Assembly (NCBI RefSeq): GCF_018257795.1
Contig: NZ_JAERJD010000012.1
Location: 1 to 64,000, forward strand
Reading direction: 5' to 3'
DNA from: Citrobacter sp. JGM124
GTDB taxonomy: Bacteria > Pseudomonadota > Gammaproteobacteria > Enterobacterales > Enterobacteriaceae
Length of the DNA: 64,000 nt
The notes below the pieces were generated by a model that saw only the letters and a program-made list of their open reading frames with translations, did not search any database and was not told where the DNA came from. Position 1 is the stretch's first letter, and each line of letters opens with the position of its first letter. The translations under genes and the position numbers were made by a program. Shown piece after piece: positions 1 to 9,100 of the stretch.

Positions 1-25
1 GCGAGAACAGGGAACTGCCAGGCAT
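1..25 (+). rRNA. rrf: 5S ribosomal RNA, 3' end only
   Basis: The first 25 bases match the conserved 3' end of enterobacterial 5S rRNA (GGGAACTGCCAGGCAT at its end), with small differences just before it. The rest of the gene lies outside the window. A stem-loop with a T run follows directly, as at the end of an rrn operon. The distance to metA and the downstream order place this at the position of E. coli rrnE/rrfE. That operon assignment is an inference from synteny. Confidence 0.9.
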
Positions 26-35
26 CAAATTAAGC

Positions 36-66
36 AAAAACCCCAGTCTGACGGCCGGGGTTTTTT
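36..66 (+). terminator. rrn operon terminator
   Basis: AAAAACCCC (36-44) pairs with GGGGTTTTT (57-65) around a 12-base loop, followed by T residues. It lies 11 bases after the 5S 3' end and is a typical Rho-independent end for the rrn transcript. Confidence 0.85.
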
Positions 67-690
67 GCGTTTATGGCCTCTGAGAAAGTTTATCAGGGGT
101 TTGATGTTGCAGGAACAAGGTGGCAGGCGAGGAAGGAGAGGGGCATACAATGAGCATGAGACTGAACAGTCCGGATGGCATCAGAGCTAATGTAGTAACC
201 CCATCTGCAGGCATCAGACAAGCAAGGGCCCTGATCGAGATACCGGTTTTTTTGTATTCTGGCTTTGGCAAAATATGCCAAGTTTATTTGTATTTCCAAA
301 AATATTAAATTGAATGAATAAAAATATTTATTGATATATAAGGTATCAATTTTTAGCTATTCATATTGGTTACTCATGTAAAATAACAGTGAAAATCACT
401 TAATGAATGCATGAATTAGTCGCTATTTTGTTATCTGTTTTATTTTCATTTTTATTTAATCCTTGTTTCTGAATGCATTAATTTCCTTTCTGTAGTTTAT
501 ATAATACGGTTTTCCGAAGCGCCCTTGATCGCTAAAAAATGTTAATTGAAATTAACTCCCACTTGTGATTGGTATGCTATATGCAATAGGTATTGCAATA
601 AAATATTCATCCATACTTATTTTGAATGTTTTAAAGAGCAGAATATCTACCCTGAAATTTAAAAGATAATCATTAAAATAGAGGATAAGT
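67..690. other. Intergenic, no supported gene
   Basis: About 620 bases between the rrn terminator and the first accessory gene. Bases 67-300 have ordinary composition and carry overlapping 60-70 codon frames on both strands. The best of these starts at ATG 150 (52 codons, GAGGGG six bases upstream) but resembles nothing recognised and is not called. Bases 300-690 are strongly AT-rich and contain a 7-bp inverted repeat (330-336 with 344-350) and the 18-base palindromic element at 538-555. The promoter of the next gene must lie here. Confidence 0.6.
538..555 (+). promoter_or_regulatory. Palindromic element shared by the two paralogs (copy 1)
   Basis: AATGTTAATTGAAATTAA occurs here and again, identically, at 2013-2030. 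It contains the perfect inverted repeat TTAATT-GA-AATTAA. The first base is 153 bases before the start codon in both copies, although the sequence between element and gene is otherwise largely unalike. The TTGAAA inside it could serve as a -35 box. Its size and symmetry suit a dimeric regulator such as a MarR/SlyA-type protein, but the binding protein is unknown. Confidence 0.55.
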
Positions 691-1707
691 ATGCTACCAG
701 GCAATTCAGATATACCACATCATCAAAGCTATCTACGGAGCTCATATCAAATAGATGACGTAGTAATACCTCATAGCACACCCGACACGGTTCCCCTGCA
801 TACAATAATAAATACAGTTATTAACAGTCCAGAAAAAAAAGTTGATAACACTACGTTCTTTTCTTCAGATTCAAAAGAAGATATTTCAAACAAGAGCAGC
901 TTGCTGAAAAAGCTATTGCTTGGCGCTACTATCCTGGCAGGTACTGGTTTGTTGGCTACTGGGGGGCTCTTCTGTTATATGGCAGGGCGCTCAAGCAATA
1001 CTGCTCTATTAAATAGCGCTCATCTTTCAGATTCTGTCATGTTCACAAACATAGATAAGGGACTTCTTTCCGGCATTGCCAGTCATCCAACTCATTATGC
1101 TGAACCTGTTGTTGATACTGGTGTATCACGTTCTCCTTACTCTTATTATGAGGAACGCGAAAAACTACGGAATCGCTCCATGCCACAGACCTCTGTAACG
1201 ACGCTCGGGCCTGTATCTGATAACCCGTCTGAGAATAGTAGAGCGACCCACTTGCACGATACCATGCGGGATATTTACTATAATACTCTCCCTGTCGATA
1301 TGTACCGACCTCTTGGCAGGCAGCTTCATATTTCACTGAGTAATTATTGCAAATCAAAAATATATCCTTTAGTCCATAAAGCTAGCCAGGCCTCTACGGA
1401 AGATAAATGTAATTATTTATCTAAAGTGGTAGAGGGGATTTTTTATTATAAAAATATTGATCTTGTACTCAGAGATGTTAATTCACACAAAGATATATTA
1501 TCCCCCACTGAACATGCCGATGAAATAATAATCAGGAGAATGTTGACGACAGGGTATTTGGCTGCGGAATATATCATTGATAATAAGGACGTAAACGGCT
1601 TTTATAATGATGCCATGTCTGATCATAAAATTTACTCTTCAGAAGATCTTGTTAACAGAGAAGAGAATATTATGAACTATTTATCAGCTCACAAGAATAA
1701 ATGTTAA
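691..1707 (+). CDS. Unrecognised single-span membrane protein, paralog A
   Basis: 338 residues, family not recognised. Residues 1-70 are polar with no signal peptide. Residues 75-97 form one glycine-rich membrane span (small-residue pattern GATILAGTGLLATGG), ending in YMAGR. A variable Ser/Thr-rich linker (about 100-190) leads to a conserved C-terminal domain (about 191-338) with the motif YYNTLPVDMYRPLG. Cysteines 220, 240 and the last residue, 338, are all kept in the neighbour at 2166. The start ATG follows AGAGGATAAGT. The gene stands alone with its own upstream element and terminator. Base composition is visibly more AT-rich than the core genes, suggesting transfer. Topology is not certain; a secreted or translocated role is possible but not shown. 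Confidence 0.8.
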   Translation: MLPGNSDIPHHQSYLRSSYQIDDVVIPHSTPDTVPLHTIINTVINSPEKKVDNTTFFSSDSKEDISNKSSLLKKLLLGATILAGTGLLATGGLFCYMAGRSSNTALLNSAHLSDSVMFTNIDKGLLSGIASHPTHYAEPVVDTGVSRSPYSYYEEREKLRNRSMPQTSVTTLGPVSDNPSENSRATHLHDTMRDIYYNTLPVDMYRPLGRQLHISLSNYCKSKIYPLVHKASQASTEDKCNYLSKVVEGIFYYKNIDLVLRDVNSHKDILSPTEHADEIIIRRMLTTGYLAAEYIIDNKDVNGFYNDAMSDHKIYSSEDLVNREENIMNYLSAHKNKC

Positions 1708-1735
1708 AGATAAATATCATTTAGCACTCATAGTG

Positions 1736-1764
1736 CCCGTTTTGATAAACGGGTTCTATTTTAT
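1736..1764 (+). terminator. Terminator of paralog A
   Basis: CCCGTTT (1736-1742), loop TGAT, AAACGGG (1747-1753), then TTCTATTTTATT. A seven-pair stem followed by a T-rich tail, 28 bases after the stop codon. Confidence 0.8.
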
Positions 1765-2165
1765 TAACAAACAGAGTGTTTATTGACAGGATTAATAATT
1801 AACATGTATCAATGTTGGAATGAATTTCATCATGCAGGGTATACGAAATCATTACACAGTGACTATTTACGCGGGAGAGAGTGAACTAATTCAGCCATTA
1901 TAGAGATATTAGGAGTGATAAAAGCAGTCAATGACCTGATGTCAGATATACCATCTTAATGGTTATTTATGCCTTTGTGTAAAATATATTTTTTCTGATT
2001 TTCATACTAAAGAATGTTAATTGAAATTAATCTACAAGTATCACCATTATCATTTGTTTAGTGAAGTCGTAAGCAAAGAGTTTCTCCATTTTCAGCAGGA
2101 ATAACGCTGATGGTCTTGGCGCTACATAATATTTTAAAGAACAATCTCCATAATAAAGGATAAAT
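1765..2165. other. AT-rich intergenic stretch before paralog B
   Basis: No open frame with a ribosome site was seen. The only recognisable content is the palindromic element at 2013-2030, a possible -10 (CATTAT, 2045-2050) 17 bases after its TTGAAA, the sequence TTTTAAAGA (also present before paralog A) at 2132-2140, and the ribosome site AAAGGATAA just before the next gene. Confidence 0.55.
2013..2030 (+). promoter_or_regulatory. Palindromic element shared by the two paralogs (copy 2)
   Basis: Identical over 18 bases to 538-555 and, like it, begins 153 bases before the start codon. Here TTGAAA (2022-2027), a 17-base gap and CATTAT (2045-2050) make a fair sigma-70 promoter, which would put the palindrome across the -35 box. 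That reading is inference. Confidence 0.55.
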
Positions 2166-3260
2166 ATGCAGTCGAGTATTTCAGACCCCATATCTCAGAA
2201 TAGTTATTTACATATTACGGATCAAGCTGATGGTATAACAAAAAAATATAATGATCCGGAAACGGTACCATTGCAAGCCAGAATAAATACGGTTACCAAT
2301 AGTTCGGAAGAAAAAATTGATAACGCCATTTTTTTTCCCCCAGATAAAGAAGAGAGCCATCCTGAAAAAAGTAACTTACTGAAGCGATTGGTAATTGGGG
2401 CTGCTATTTTGACGGGTGGTAGTCTATTGGCAGCAGGTGGAATTATCAGGTATATGGCTGGGCGGTCTGATCATACTAACAGTTTGGATAAAGCCGTTTC
2501 CTCCAATTCAGCACTGCTATCTGACATTGAACAGAGAATGAATGCAGGATCGAATCAGAACTCTGATATATCGCTTTCTGCAGAAATTTTGCCTGGCTCT
2601 TCTCTTTCCCCTTATTCTTACTATGAAAGCATTTATGCCCATCCTGATATTCGGGGCAAGGTATTGCCATCAGTCACTTTAACAACACCTGAATCAGCTA
2701 TTGTGATACCTGAACGTGGTCTTTCTGTCCGGGAAGGAAAGAAATCGCTGACGCCGGTGTCGACAATTGATACCAGTAATGCGGAGAAATCAGAAGCAGT
2801 ATACCGGCATGAAAGCATGAGAGATATTTACTACAATACTCTTCCCGTCGATATATATCGACCGCTGGGCAAGCAGCTTCGTACAGAGCTTGCTGCTTAT
2901 TGCAACTCAGATATCCAGACTTTTGTTCACAAAGCACATACTTCCTCCCCGGAGCAGAAATGCAAACTCCTGGCGAAGGTAGTTGAAGAGATTGACTATT
3001 ATAAAGAGATGGAGAACTTACTCAGGGGCATTAACGCAGCTAAAGAGACGTTGTTACCCAATGAACATGCGGAAGAAATCATTGTAAGAAGAAAACTGAC
3101 AACGGCATATCTGGCGGCAGAATATATCATTGACGGGAAAAGTGCGGGTATGTTCTACAATGATGCCATGCTGGATAACAATATTTACTCTTTCAGGGAC
3201 CTTACCGAGCGAGAAGATAAGATTATGAAGTATTTTCCTAACCATCATGATGAATGCTGA
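2166..3260 (+). CDS. Unrecognised single-span membrane protein, paralog B
   Basis: 364 residues, clearly homologous to the protein at 691-1707 along its whole length. The first 100 residues align without a gap (ETVPL, INTV, membrane span 75-95, YMAGR). The central linker is 26 residues longer. The C-terminal domain starts at MRDIYYNTLPVDIYRPLG (217-234) and keeps cysteines 246, 266 and the terminal 364, with the same 19-residue gap between the first two. No signal peptide, no enzyme motif seen. The ribosome site AAAGGATAA precedes ATG. Monocistronic, with its own terminator. The pair looks like a tandem duplication that has diverged mainly in the linker. Function unknown. Confidence 0.8.
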   Translation: MQSSISDPISQNSYLHITDQADGITKKYNDPETVPLQARINTVTNSSEEKIDNAIFFPPDKEESHPEKSNLLKRLVIGAAILTGGSLLAAGGIIRYMAGRSDHTNSLDKAVSSNSALLSDIEQRMNAGSNQNSDISLSAEILPGSSLSPYSYYESIYAHPDIRGKVLPSVTLTTPESAIVIPERGLSVREGKKSLTPVSTIDTSNAEKSEAVYRHESMRDIYYNTLPVDIYRPLGKQLRTELAAYCNSDIQTFVHKAHTSSPEQKCKLLAKVVEEIDYYKEMENLLRGINAAKETLLPNEHAEEIIVRRKLTTAYLAAEYIIDGKSAGMFYNDAMLDNNIYSFRDLTEREDKIMKYFPNHHDEC

Positions 3261-3287
3261 AAAAGTTAGCAGGCTAGCGTAATGAAG

Positions 3288-3317
3288 AGCTCGCTTTGAT
3301 AGCGGGCTTTTTTTATT
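3288..3317 (+). terminator. Terminator of paralog B
   Basis: AGCTCGCT (3288-3295), loop TTGAT, AGCGGGCT (3301-3308), then a long T run. The eight-pair stem has one G-U pair. Confidence 0.85.
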
Positions 3318-3912
3318 TTGCGTTCAATGGGATTTCTACAGAGGTCACTTATGCCGGTGAGTATGTTTTTATTGGATTTTATTGGTTGGTTGTTTTTTTG
3401 ATATTGTTATTTAATTATATGAAACAGTTTGATTATGATATTTAAATTGTTATTGATAATATCTAAAAATGTTTAGCTATTTATTATTCGCTCCTATAGG
3501 TTCCTATTCTTAACAATAAAGATGATATTAATTTTTCAATGAGTGTTTTTTTGATGAAAAAAACATTGCTTTATATATTCGTTTTGATTACATAATAAGC
3601 CCGCTGATTCGATATTTTTATTTTTTATAAGTGCTTTTCATTCTCTGGCTATAGTTACTGTTTATTTTTTGATGATATATTTTATATCGACTCGGCATTG
3701 GTGTCAGACTGATGTTAATTGCTTAATTATATTTGCTATTTCTATTTGATAGGTTCCATTGCTTTGGCTCGTTTCTTTATTTATTTGTCTTGCGCCTGTG
3801 TAGTTTTGGATAAATGTGATGGAAGTCATAAGTTAAATAATGGAAGAGCACAGTGCGGAGGGAAAATATATTTTCCCTCTATAAAGATATCTCAATAAAT
3901 TAGAAGGGGTTT
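3318..3912. other. AT-rich intergenic stretch before the LPMO gene
   Basis: Almost 600 bases of AT-rich sequence with no supported gene. It carries ATGTTAATTG at 3712-3721 followed by CTTAATTA, a relaxed version of the palindrome found before the two paralogs, but about 200 bases from the start codon rather than 153. TTTAGCTATT at 3472-3481 also occurs near 352. These may be parts of a shared AT-rich control region or chance in skewed sequence. Confidence 0.45.
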
Positions 3913-4851
3913 ATGATGGTCATAAAAAGAAATGAAATTCTGAAAAGAATTAATAATAAGCTTAAGAGAACGACTCAACCGATTCAACCTTATCATGGTT
4001 ATGTTATCAGTCCTTTATCCCGTGCCGGTTTTCTCATATCAAAAGGCTTGCTGGGTTCTCCTTGGCCCGCGAATGAGATGGAAGGGGGGAAAAACTTCCC
4101 TAACTATACCGGTGGTCAGTTTGCCAGGCAGGGAAATGAAGAGGCTTTTTATACGGATACTGACAGTTCGACACCACCAGAAGATGGCCTGATCCTGAGT
4201 GGCGGACGGGATACTTCGGGCCGTATCATTGTCAATTATACTGATCAGGAATTAGAACGGTTGACGGGTACCAAAGGGGGGTGGCCTAAGCTCCCGGTGA
4301 ACAGTGGCAGTACATTTTATGTGACCTGGAATTATCAGGCTGCTCATAAAACAAGGGGTTACCGTTGGTATATTACACGGCCGGGATGGGATACTACGGA
4401 GCGTCCGACCCGGGCATCTTTTGATCTGGTGCCGATACACAGTGATTTCAATCCGGATGCTCCTTACTGGAGTTATAGCTCCGAAGCCATGGCACCATGG
4501 AATAACTTGAGTGTGACGCTGCCTTCACGTGTTGGCCACCATATTCTGTTGTGTGTCTGGATAGTCGCCGATACAGGTATGGGGTTCTATCAGGCCTTTG
4601 ATCTGGATTTTGACGATGATGGCCAGTCAAATGGGGGGACTGAAGGTGAGGATGGGGGCAATGGTGAAGGTGAAAATGAACCGAATATACCGGAAGAAGA
4701 TTACCCTACTTGGTCGCCAAATAGTGTCCAGTATTATGTTGGTGATTATGTGATATATAAAGACGCGCTCTATGTTTGTACACAGGCGAATGTCTCTAAC
4801 AGTGGCTGGGCCCCGGGTACTGCCACTACCCTGTGGCGACTTGTTAGTTAA
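3913..4851 (+). CDS. Chitin-type lytic polysaccharide monooxygenase (AA10) with C-terminal chitin-binding module
   Basis: 312 residues. Family AA10 copper enzymes cut crystalline chitin or cellulose by oxidation outside the cell. The catalytic module spans about 28-235: HGYV at 28-31 gives the first histidine of the copper brace, H145 (AAHKTRGYRWYITRPGWD) the second, and F225 (GFYQAFD) the axial residue. An acidic Gly/Glu-rich linker (232-263) leads to a CBM5/12 chitin-binding module (264-312; YVGDYVIYKDALYVC, final W). The brace histidine must be the mature N-terminus, yet residues 1-27 are strongly basic with no hydrophobic core, so this is not a standard Sec signal. An in-frame stop at 3901-3903 excludes a longer start; AGAAGGGG precedes ATG 3913 (a second ATG follows at 3916). 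Export route unknown. Confidence 0.88.
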   Translation: MMVIKRNEILKRINNKLKRTTQPIQPYHGYVISPLSRAGFLISKGLLGSPWPANEMEGGKNFPNYTGGQFARQGNEEAFYTDTDSSTPPEDGLILSGGRDTSGRIIVNYTDQELERLTGTKGGWPKLPVNSGSTFYVTWNYQAAHKTRGYRWYITRPGWDTTERPTRASFDLVPIHSDFNPDAPYWSYSSEAMAPWNNLSVTLPSRVGHHILLCVWIVADTGMGFYQAFDLDFDDDGQSNGGTEGEDGGNGEGENEPNIPEEDYPTWSPNSVQYYVGDYVIYKDALYVCTQANVSNSGWAPGTATTLWRLVS

Positions 4852-4879
4852 AGTAAGACTAATGGATGAATAAATAATC

Positions 4880-4909
4880 GCGGCAGGCATTCAGAGTAAT
4901 GCCTGCCGC
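4880..4909. terminator. Perfect 12-bp hairpin after the LPMO gene
   Basis: GCGGCAGGCATT (4880-4891) and AATGCCTGCCGC (4898-4909) pair perfectly around a six-base loop, 28 bases after the LPMO stop codon. No T run follows on the plus strand (ATATCCCC), so it may act as a weak or factor-assisted terminator or stabilise the 3' end. Confidence 0.6.
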
Positions 4910-5039
4910 ATATCCCCCCCCGTTCTGAGGTGGGTAGCTGGCAGGGGGGTACTGGTCCCCGCTCTCTGCTTCTGTCTGAATGAAACATTTTCACCTGTCG
5001 GGCAAATACTCGACATCATCCTGTAAACTCGGTATCGTC

Positions 5040-5071
5040 AGGCATCTGGATGTCTAAACGTTTAAACGTAT
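5040..5071. promoter_or_regulatory. MetJ operator: four tandem met boxes
   Basis: Four contiguous 8-base boxes resemble the MetJ consensus AGACGTCT: AGGCATCT (5040-5047), GGATGTCT (5048-5055), AAACGTTT (5056-5063) and AAACGTAT (5064-5071). They end 19 bases before the metA start codon, so repression by MetJ with S-adenosylmethionine is expected. Confidence 0.85.
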
Positions 5072-5090
5072 GCTTTGAGGATATAAGGTT

Positions 5091-6020
5091 ATGCCAATTC
5101 GGGTACAGGACGAGCTTCCGGCCGTCAATTTCCTGCGTGAAGAAAATGTCTTTGTGATGACATCATCACGTGCGAGTAACCAGGAAATCCGTCCACTGAA
5201 GGTACTGATACTGAACCTGATGCCGAAAAAAATTGAGACGGAAAATCAGTTTCTGCGTCTGCTCTCAAACTCCCCCCTGCAGGTTGATATCCAGTTATTA
5301 CGTATTGACGCTCGTGAGTCACGTAATACGCCAGCGGAACACCTTAATAATTTTTACTGTGATTTTGAAGACATCAAAGATGACAATTTTGATGGGCTTA
5401 TCGTGACAGGAGCCCCACTCGGGTTGGTGGAGTTTAGTGATGTGGCTTACTGGCCGCAAATCCAGAAAGTACTCCTGTGGGCTAAAGAGCACGTGACCTC
5501 GACACTCTTTGTCTGTTGGGCTGTACAAGCGGCACTGAATATCCTCTATGGTATTCCGAAACAGACCCGTAATGAGAAACTATCCGGGGTTTACCAGCAC
5601 CGTATCACACACCCTCACGCCCTATTGACCCGTGGATTTGATGATTCTTTCCTGGCGCCTCATTCGCGCTATGCTGATTTCCCGGCTGATTTGATTCGAC
5701 AGTCGACGGATCTTGAAATTTTTGCCGAGTCTGAAGGGGGGGATGCTTACCTCTTTGCCAGCAAAGATAAACGTATTGTTTTTGTCACAGGGCATCCGGA
5801 ATATGATGCCCTGACCCTGTCAGGTGAGTATTTTCGTGATCTGGATGCTGGGCTGGAGCCTGCAATGCCCCATAACTATTTCCCGGATGATAATCCGGAT
5901 AATCCGCCACGAGGGACGTGGCGAAGCCACGGTAACCTATTGTTTACAAACTGGTTAAACTATTATGTTTATCAGATTACACCTTTTGACTTACGTCGCA
6001 TGAATCCGACGCTTGAGTAG
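5091..6020 (+). CDS. metA: Homoserine O-succinyltransferase
   Basis: 309 residues, the same length as E. coli MetA and alignable without gaps. It transfers succinyl from succinyl-CoA to homoserine, the first committed step of methionine synthesis, in the cytoplasm. The nucleophilic cysteine lies in [11 protein letters not shown] (C142), and the His/Glu of the catalytic set in GHPEYD (H235, E237). The MetJ operator lies directly upstream. In E. coli aceBAK and iclR lie between metA and metH; here metH follows after 160 bases, so two methionine genes are direct neighbours. They are probably separate transcripts, since metH has its own leader. Confidence 0.98.
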   Translation: MPIRVQDELPAVNFLREENVFVMTSSRASNQEIRPLKVLILNLMPKKIETENQFLRLLSNSPLQVDIQLLRIDARESRNTPAEHLNNFYCDFEDIKDDNFDGLIVTGAPLGLVEFSDVAYWPQIQKVLLWAKEHVTSTLFVCWAVQAALNILYGIPKQTRNEKLSGVYQHRITHPHALLTRGFDDSFLAPHSRYADFPADLIRQSTDLEIFAESEGGDAYLFASKDKRIVFVTGHPEYDALTLSGEYFRDLDAGLEPAMPHNYFPDDNPDNPPRGTWRSHGNLLFTNWLNYYVYQITPFDLRRMNPTLE

Positions 6021-6182
6021 GTTAGTGACTCGTTGGTCAATTGATGCTTCATGGCTTTTAGCATGGTGTAATATATGCCAGTATAATGAGTAAGCTTTTT
6101 AATCCCCCCGATAATAACTCCAGGGTGCTGATACTGTTACTGCCTTGTAAGTACCCTGATCAGTTAACACCAGGAGTTCTGA

Positions 6183-9100
6183 GTGAGTAATAAAGTAGAA
6201 GAGCTGAAACGCCAGCTAAATGAACGCATTCTGGTGCTGGATGGTGGTATGGGTACCATGATCCAGAGCTATCGTTTTGAAGAGAGCGACTTTCGGGGGG
6301 AACGCTTTGCTCAGTGGCCCTGCGACCTGAAAGGGAACAACGATCTCCTGGTTCTCAGTAAACCAGAAGCGATAGCCGCTATTCACTCTGCTTATTTTGC
6401 TGCAGGGGCTGATATTGTCGAAACCAATACCTTTAACTCGACAACGATTGCCATGGCAGACTATCAAATGGCATCTCTGTCGGCTGAAATTAACTATCAG
6501 GCAGCGAAACTGGCACGTGCCTGTGCTGATGAGTGGACTGCCCGTACCCCAGAAAAACCACGCTATGTTGCGGGGGTGCTTGGCCCAACCAACCGGACAG
6601 CCTCTATTTCGCCTGATGTTAATGATCCTGCTTATCGTAATATCACCTTTGATCAGCTGGTTGTCGCTTATCGTGAATCGACGCGGGCATTGGTTGAAGG
6701 CGGTGCTGACTTAATCATGATCGAAACGATTTTCGATACCTTAAATGCCAAAGCAGCTATTTTTGCCGTCAAAGCTGAATTTGATGCCTTGGATATTGAG
6801 TTGCCAATCATGATTTCAGGCACCATTACCGATGCATCTGGCCGTACCCTTTCCGGGCAAACTACCGAAGCATTTTATAACTCTCTGCGACATGCCGATG
6901 CTCTGACATTTGGTCTTAACTGTGCACTTGGCCCTGATGAACTTCGCCAGTATGTGGCTGAATTATCACGTATCTCTGAAACCTATGTTACTGCACATCC
7001 CAATGCAGGGCTGCCAAATGCCTTTGGTGAGTATGATCTCGATGCGGATACGATGGCTGAACAGGTTGGGGAATGGGCCAGGTCGGGATTTTTGAATATT
7101 ATCGGTGGTTGCTGTGGCACCACACCTGAACATATCGCGGCCATGAGTCGCGCAGTTGCCGGTGTGGCACCCCGTCAGCTGCCTGATTTACCGGTTGCCT
7201 GTCGCCTGGCAGGACTGGAACCATTAAATATTGGTGCCGATAGTTTATTTGTAAACGTCGGAGAGAGAACCAACGTTACTGGATCCGCCAAGTTTAAGCG
7301 CCTGATCAAAGAAGAAAAGTATAACGAAGCATTGGAAGTCGCTCTACAGCAGGTCGAAAATGGGGCCCAAATCATCGATATCAATATGGATGAGGGGATG
7401 CTTGATGCAGAAGCCGCGATGGTTCGCTTCCTGAATTTGATAGCAGGCGAGCCAGATATTGCCCGCGTGCCTATCATGATAGATTCCTCAAAGTGGGACG
7501 TTATTGAGAAAGGGCTGAAGTGTATCCAGGGTAAAGGGATTGTGAACTCCATCTCCATGAAAGAGGGGATTGAGGCTTTTATTCATCATGCTAAATGCGT
7601 GCGTCGTTACGGCGCTGCCATGGTGGTTATGGCATTTGATGAAGCAGGCCAGGCAGATACCCGGGAACGTAAAATTGAGATTTGCCGGCGTGCTTACAAA
7701 ATTCTTACCGAAGACGTCGGTTTCCCACCCGAAGATATTATCTTCGATCCCAATATTTTTGCGGTGGCAACCGGAATTGAAGAGCACAACAACTATGCTC
7801 AAGATTTTATTGGTGCTTGTGAAGACATTAAGCGTGAGCTCCCACATGCCATGATCTCAGGGGGCGTATCGAACGTTTCCTTCTCATTCCGTGGTAATGA
7901 TCCGGTACGCGAAGCTATCCATGCAGTATTTCTCTATTATGCGATTCGCAATGGCATGGATATGGGGATCGTCAATGCCGGGCAACTGGCCATTTATGAT
8001 GATTTACCTGCAGAACTACGTGATGCCGTGGAGGACGTGATTCTCAATCGTCGGGACGATGGCACTGAACGTTTGCTGGAACTGGCGGAGCGTTATCGCG
8101 GTAGTAAAAATGACGACCATGTGAATGCACAACAAGCGGAATGGCGTAGCTGGGACGTACAAAAAAGACTGGAGTATGCCCTGGTTAAAGGGATTACCGA
8201 ATTTATAGAATCGGATACTGAAGAAGCCCGTCAACAAGCAAGCCGTCCAATAGAAGTGATTGAAGGGCCACTTATGGCCGGCATGAATGTGGTTGGTGAT
8301 TTGTTCGGGGAAGGGAAAATGTTTTTGCCACAGGTGGTGAAGTCAGCCCGAGTGATGAAGCAAGCTGTTGCCTATCTTGAACCTTTTATTGAGGCCAGCA
8401 AAGAGAAAGGTAGCACCAACGGTAAGATGGTTATTGCCACGGTTAAGGGGGATGTCCACGACATAGGCAAGAACATTGTTGGTGTCGTCCTGCAATGTAA
8501 TAACTATGAAATCATCGATCTTGGGGTTATGGTTCCTGCGGAAAAAATTCTCAAGACGGCACGTGAAGTGAATGCTGATCTGATTGGTTTATCGGGTCTG
8601 ATAACGCCCTCACTGGATGAAATGGTCAATGTGGCAAAAGAGATGGAGCGTCAGGGCTTTACCATCCCGCTATTAATTGGTGGAGCAACCACTTCCAAAG
8701 CCCATACGGCAGTAAAAATTGAGCAGAACTACAGTGGCCCGACTGTCTATGTGCAGAACGCATCACGAACGGTAGGGGTCGTGTCTGCACTGCTTTCTGC
8801 GGCCCAGCATGATGACTTTGTTGCTCGCACGCGTAAGGAGTACGACACTGTACGTATTCAGCATGCGCGCAAAAAGCCGCGTACACCTCCGGTCACTTTA
8901 TCCCAGGCTCGGGAGAATGCTTTGGCCTTTGACTGGTCTGGTTATACTCCACCCGTACCACAGCAGCTCGGGGTACAGGAAGTGAGTGCGGATATTGCGA
9001 CGTTACGTAAATATATCGACTGGATGCCTTTCTTTATGACCTGGTCCCTGGCCGGGAAATACCCGCGTATTCTGGAAGATGAGGTCGTGGGTGAGGAGGC

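Noticed and set aside
71-308. Overlapping 52-68 codon frames on both strands after the rrn terminator
   Set aside because: No recognisable similarity, mutually overlapping, and only the frame at 150-308 has a plausible ribosome site. Not enough to call a gene.
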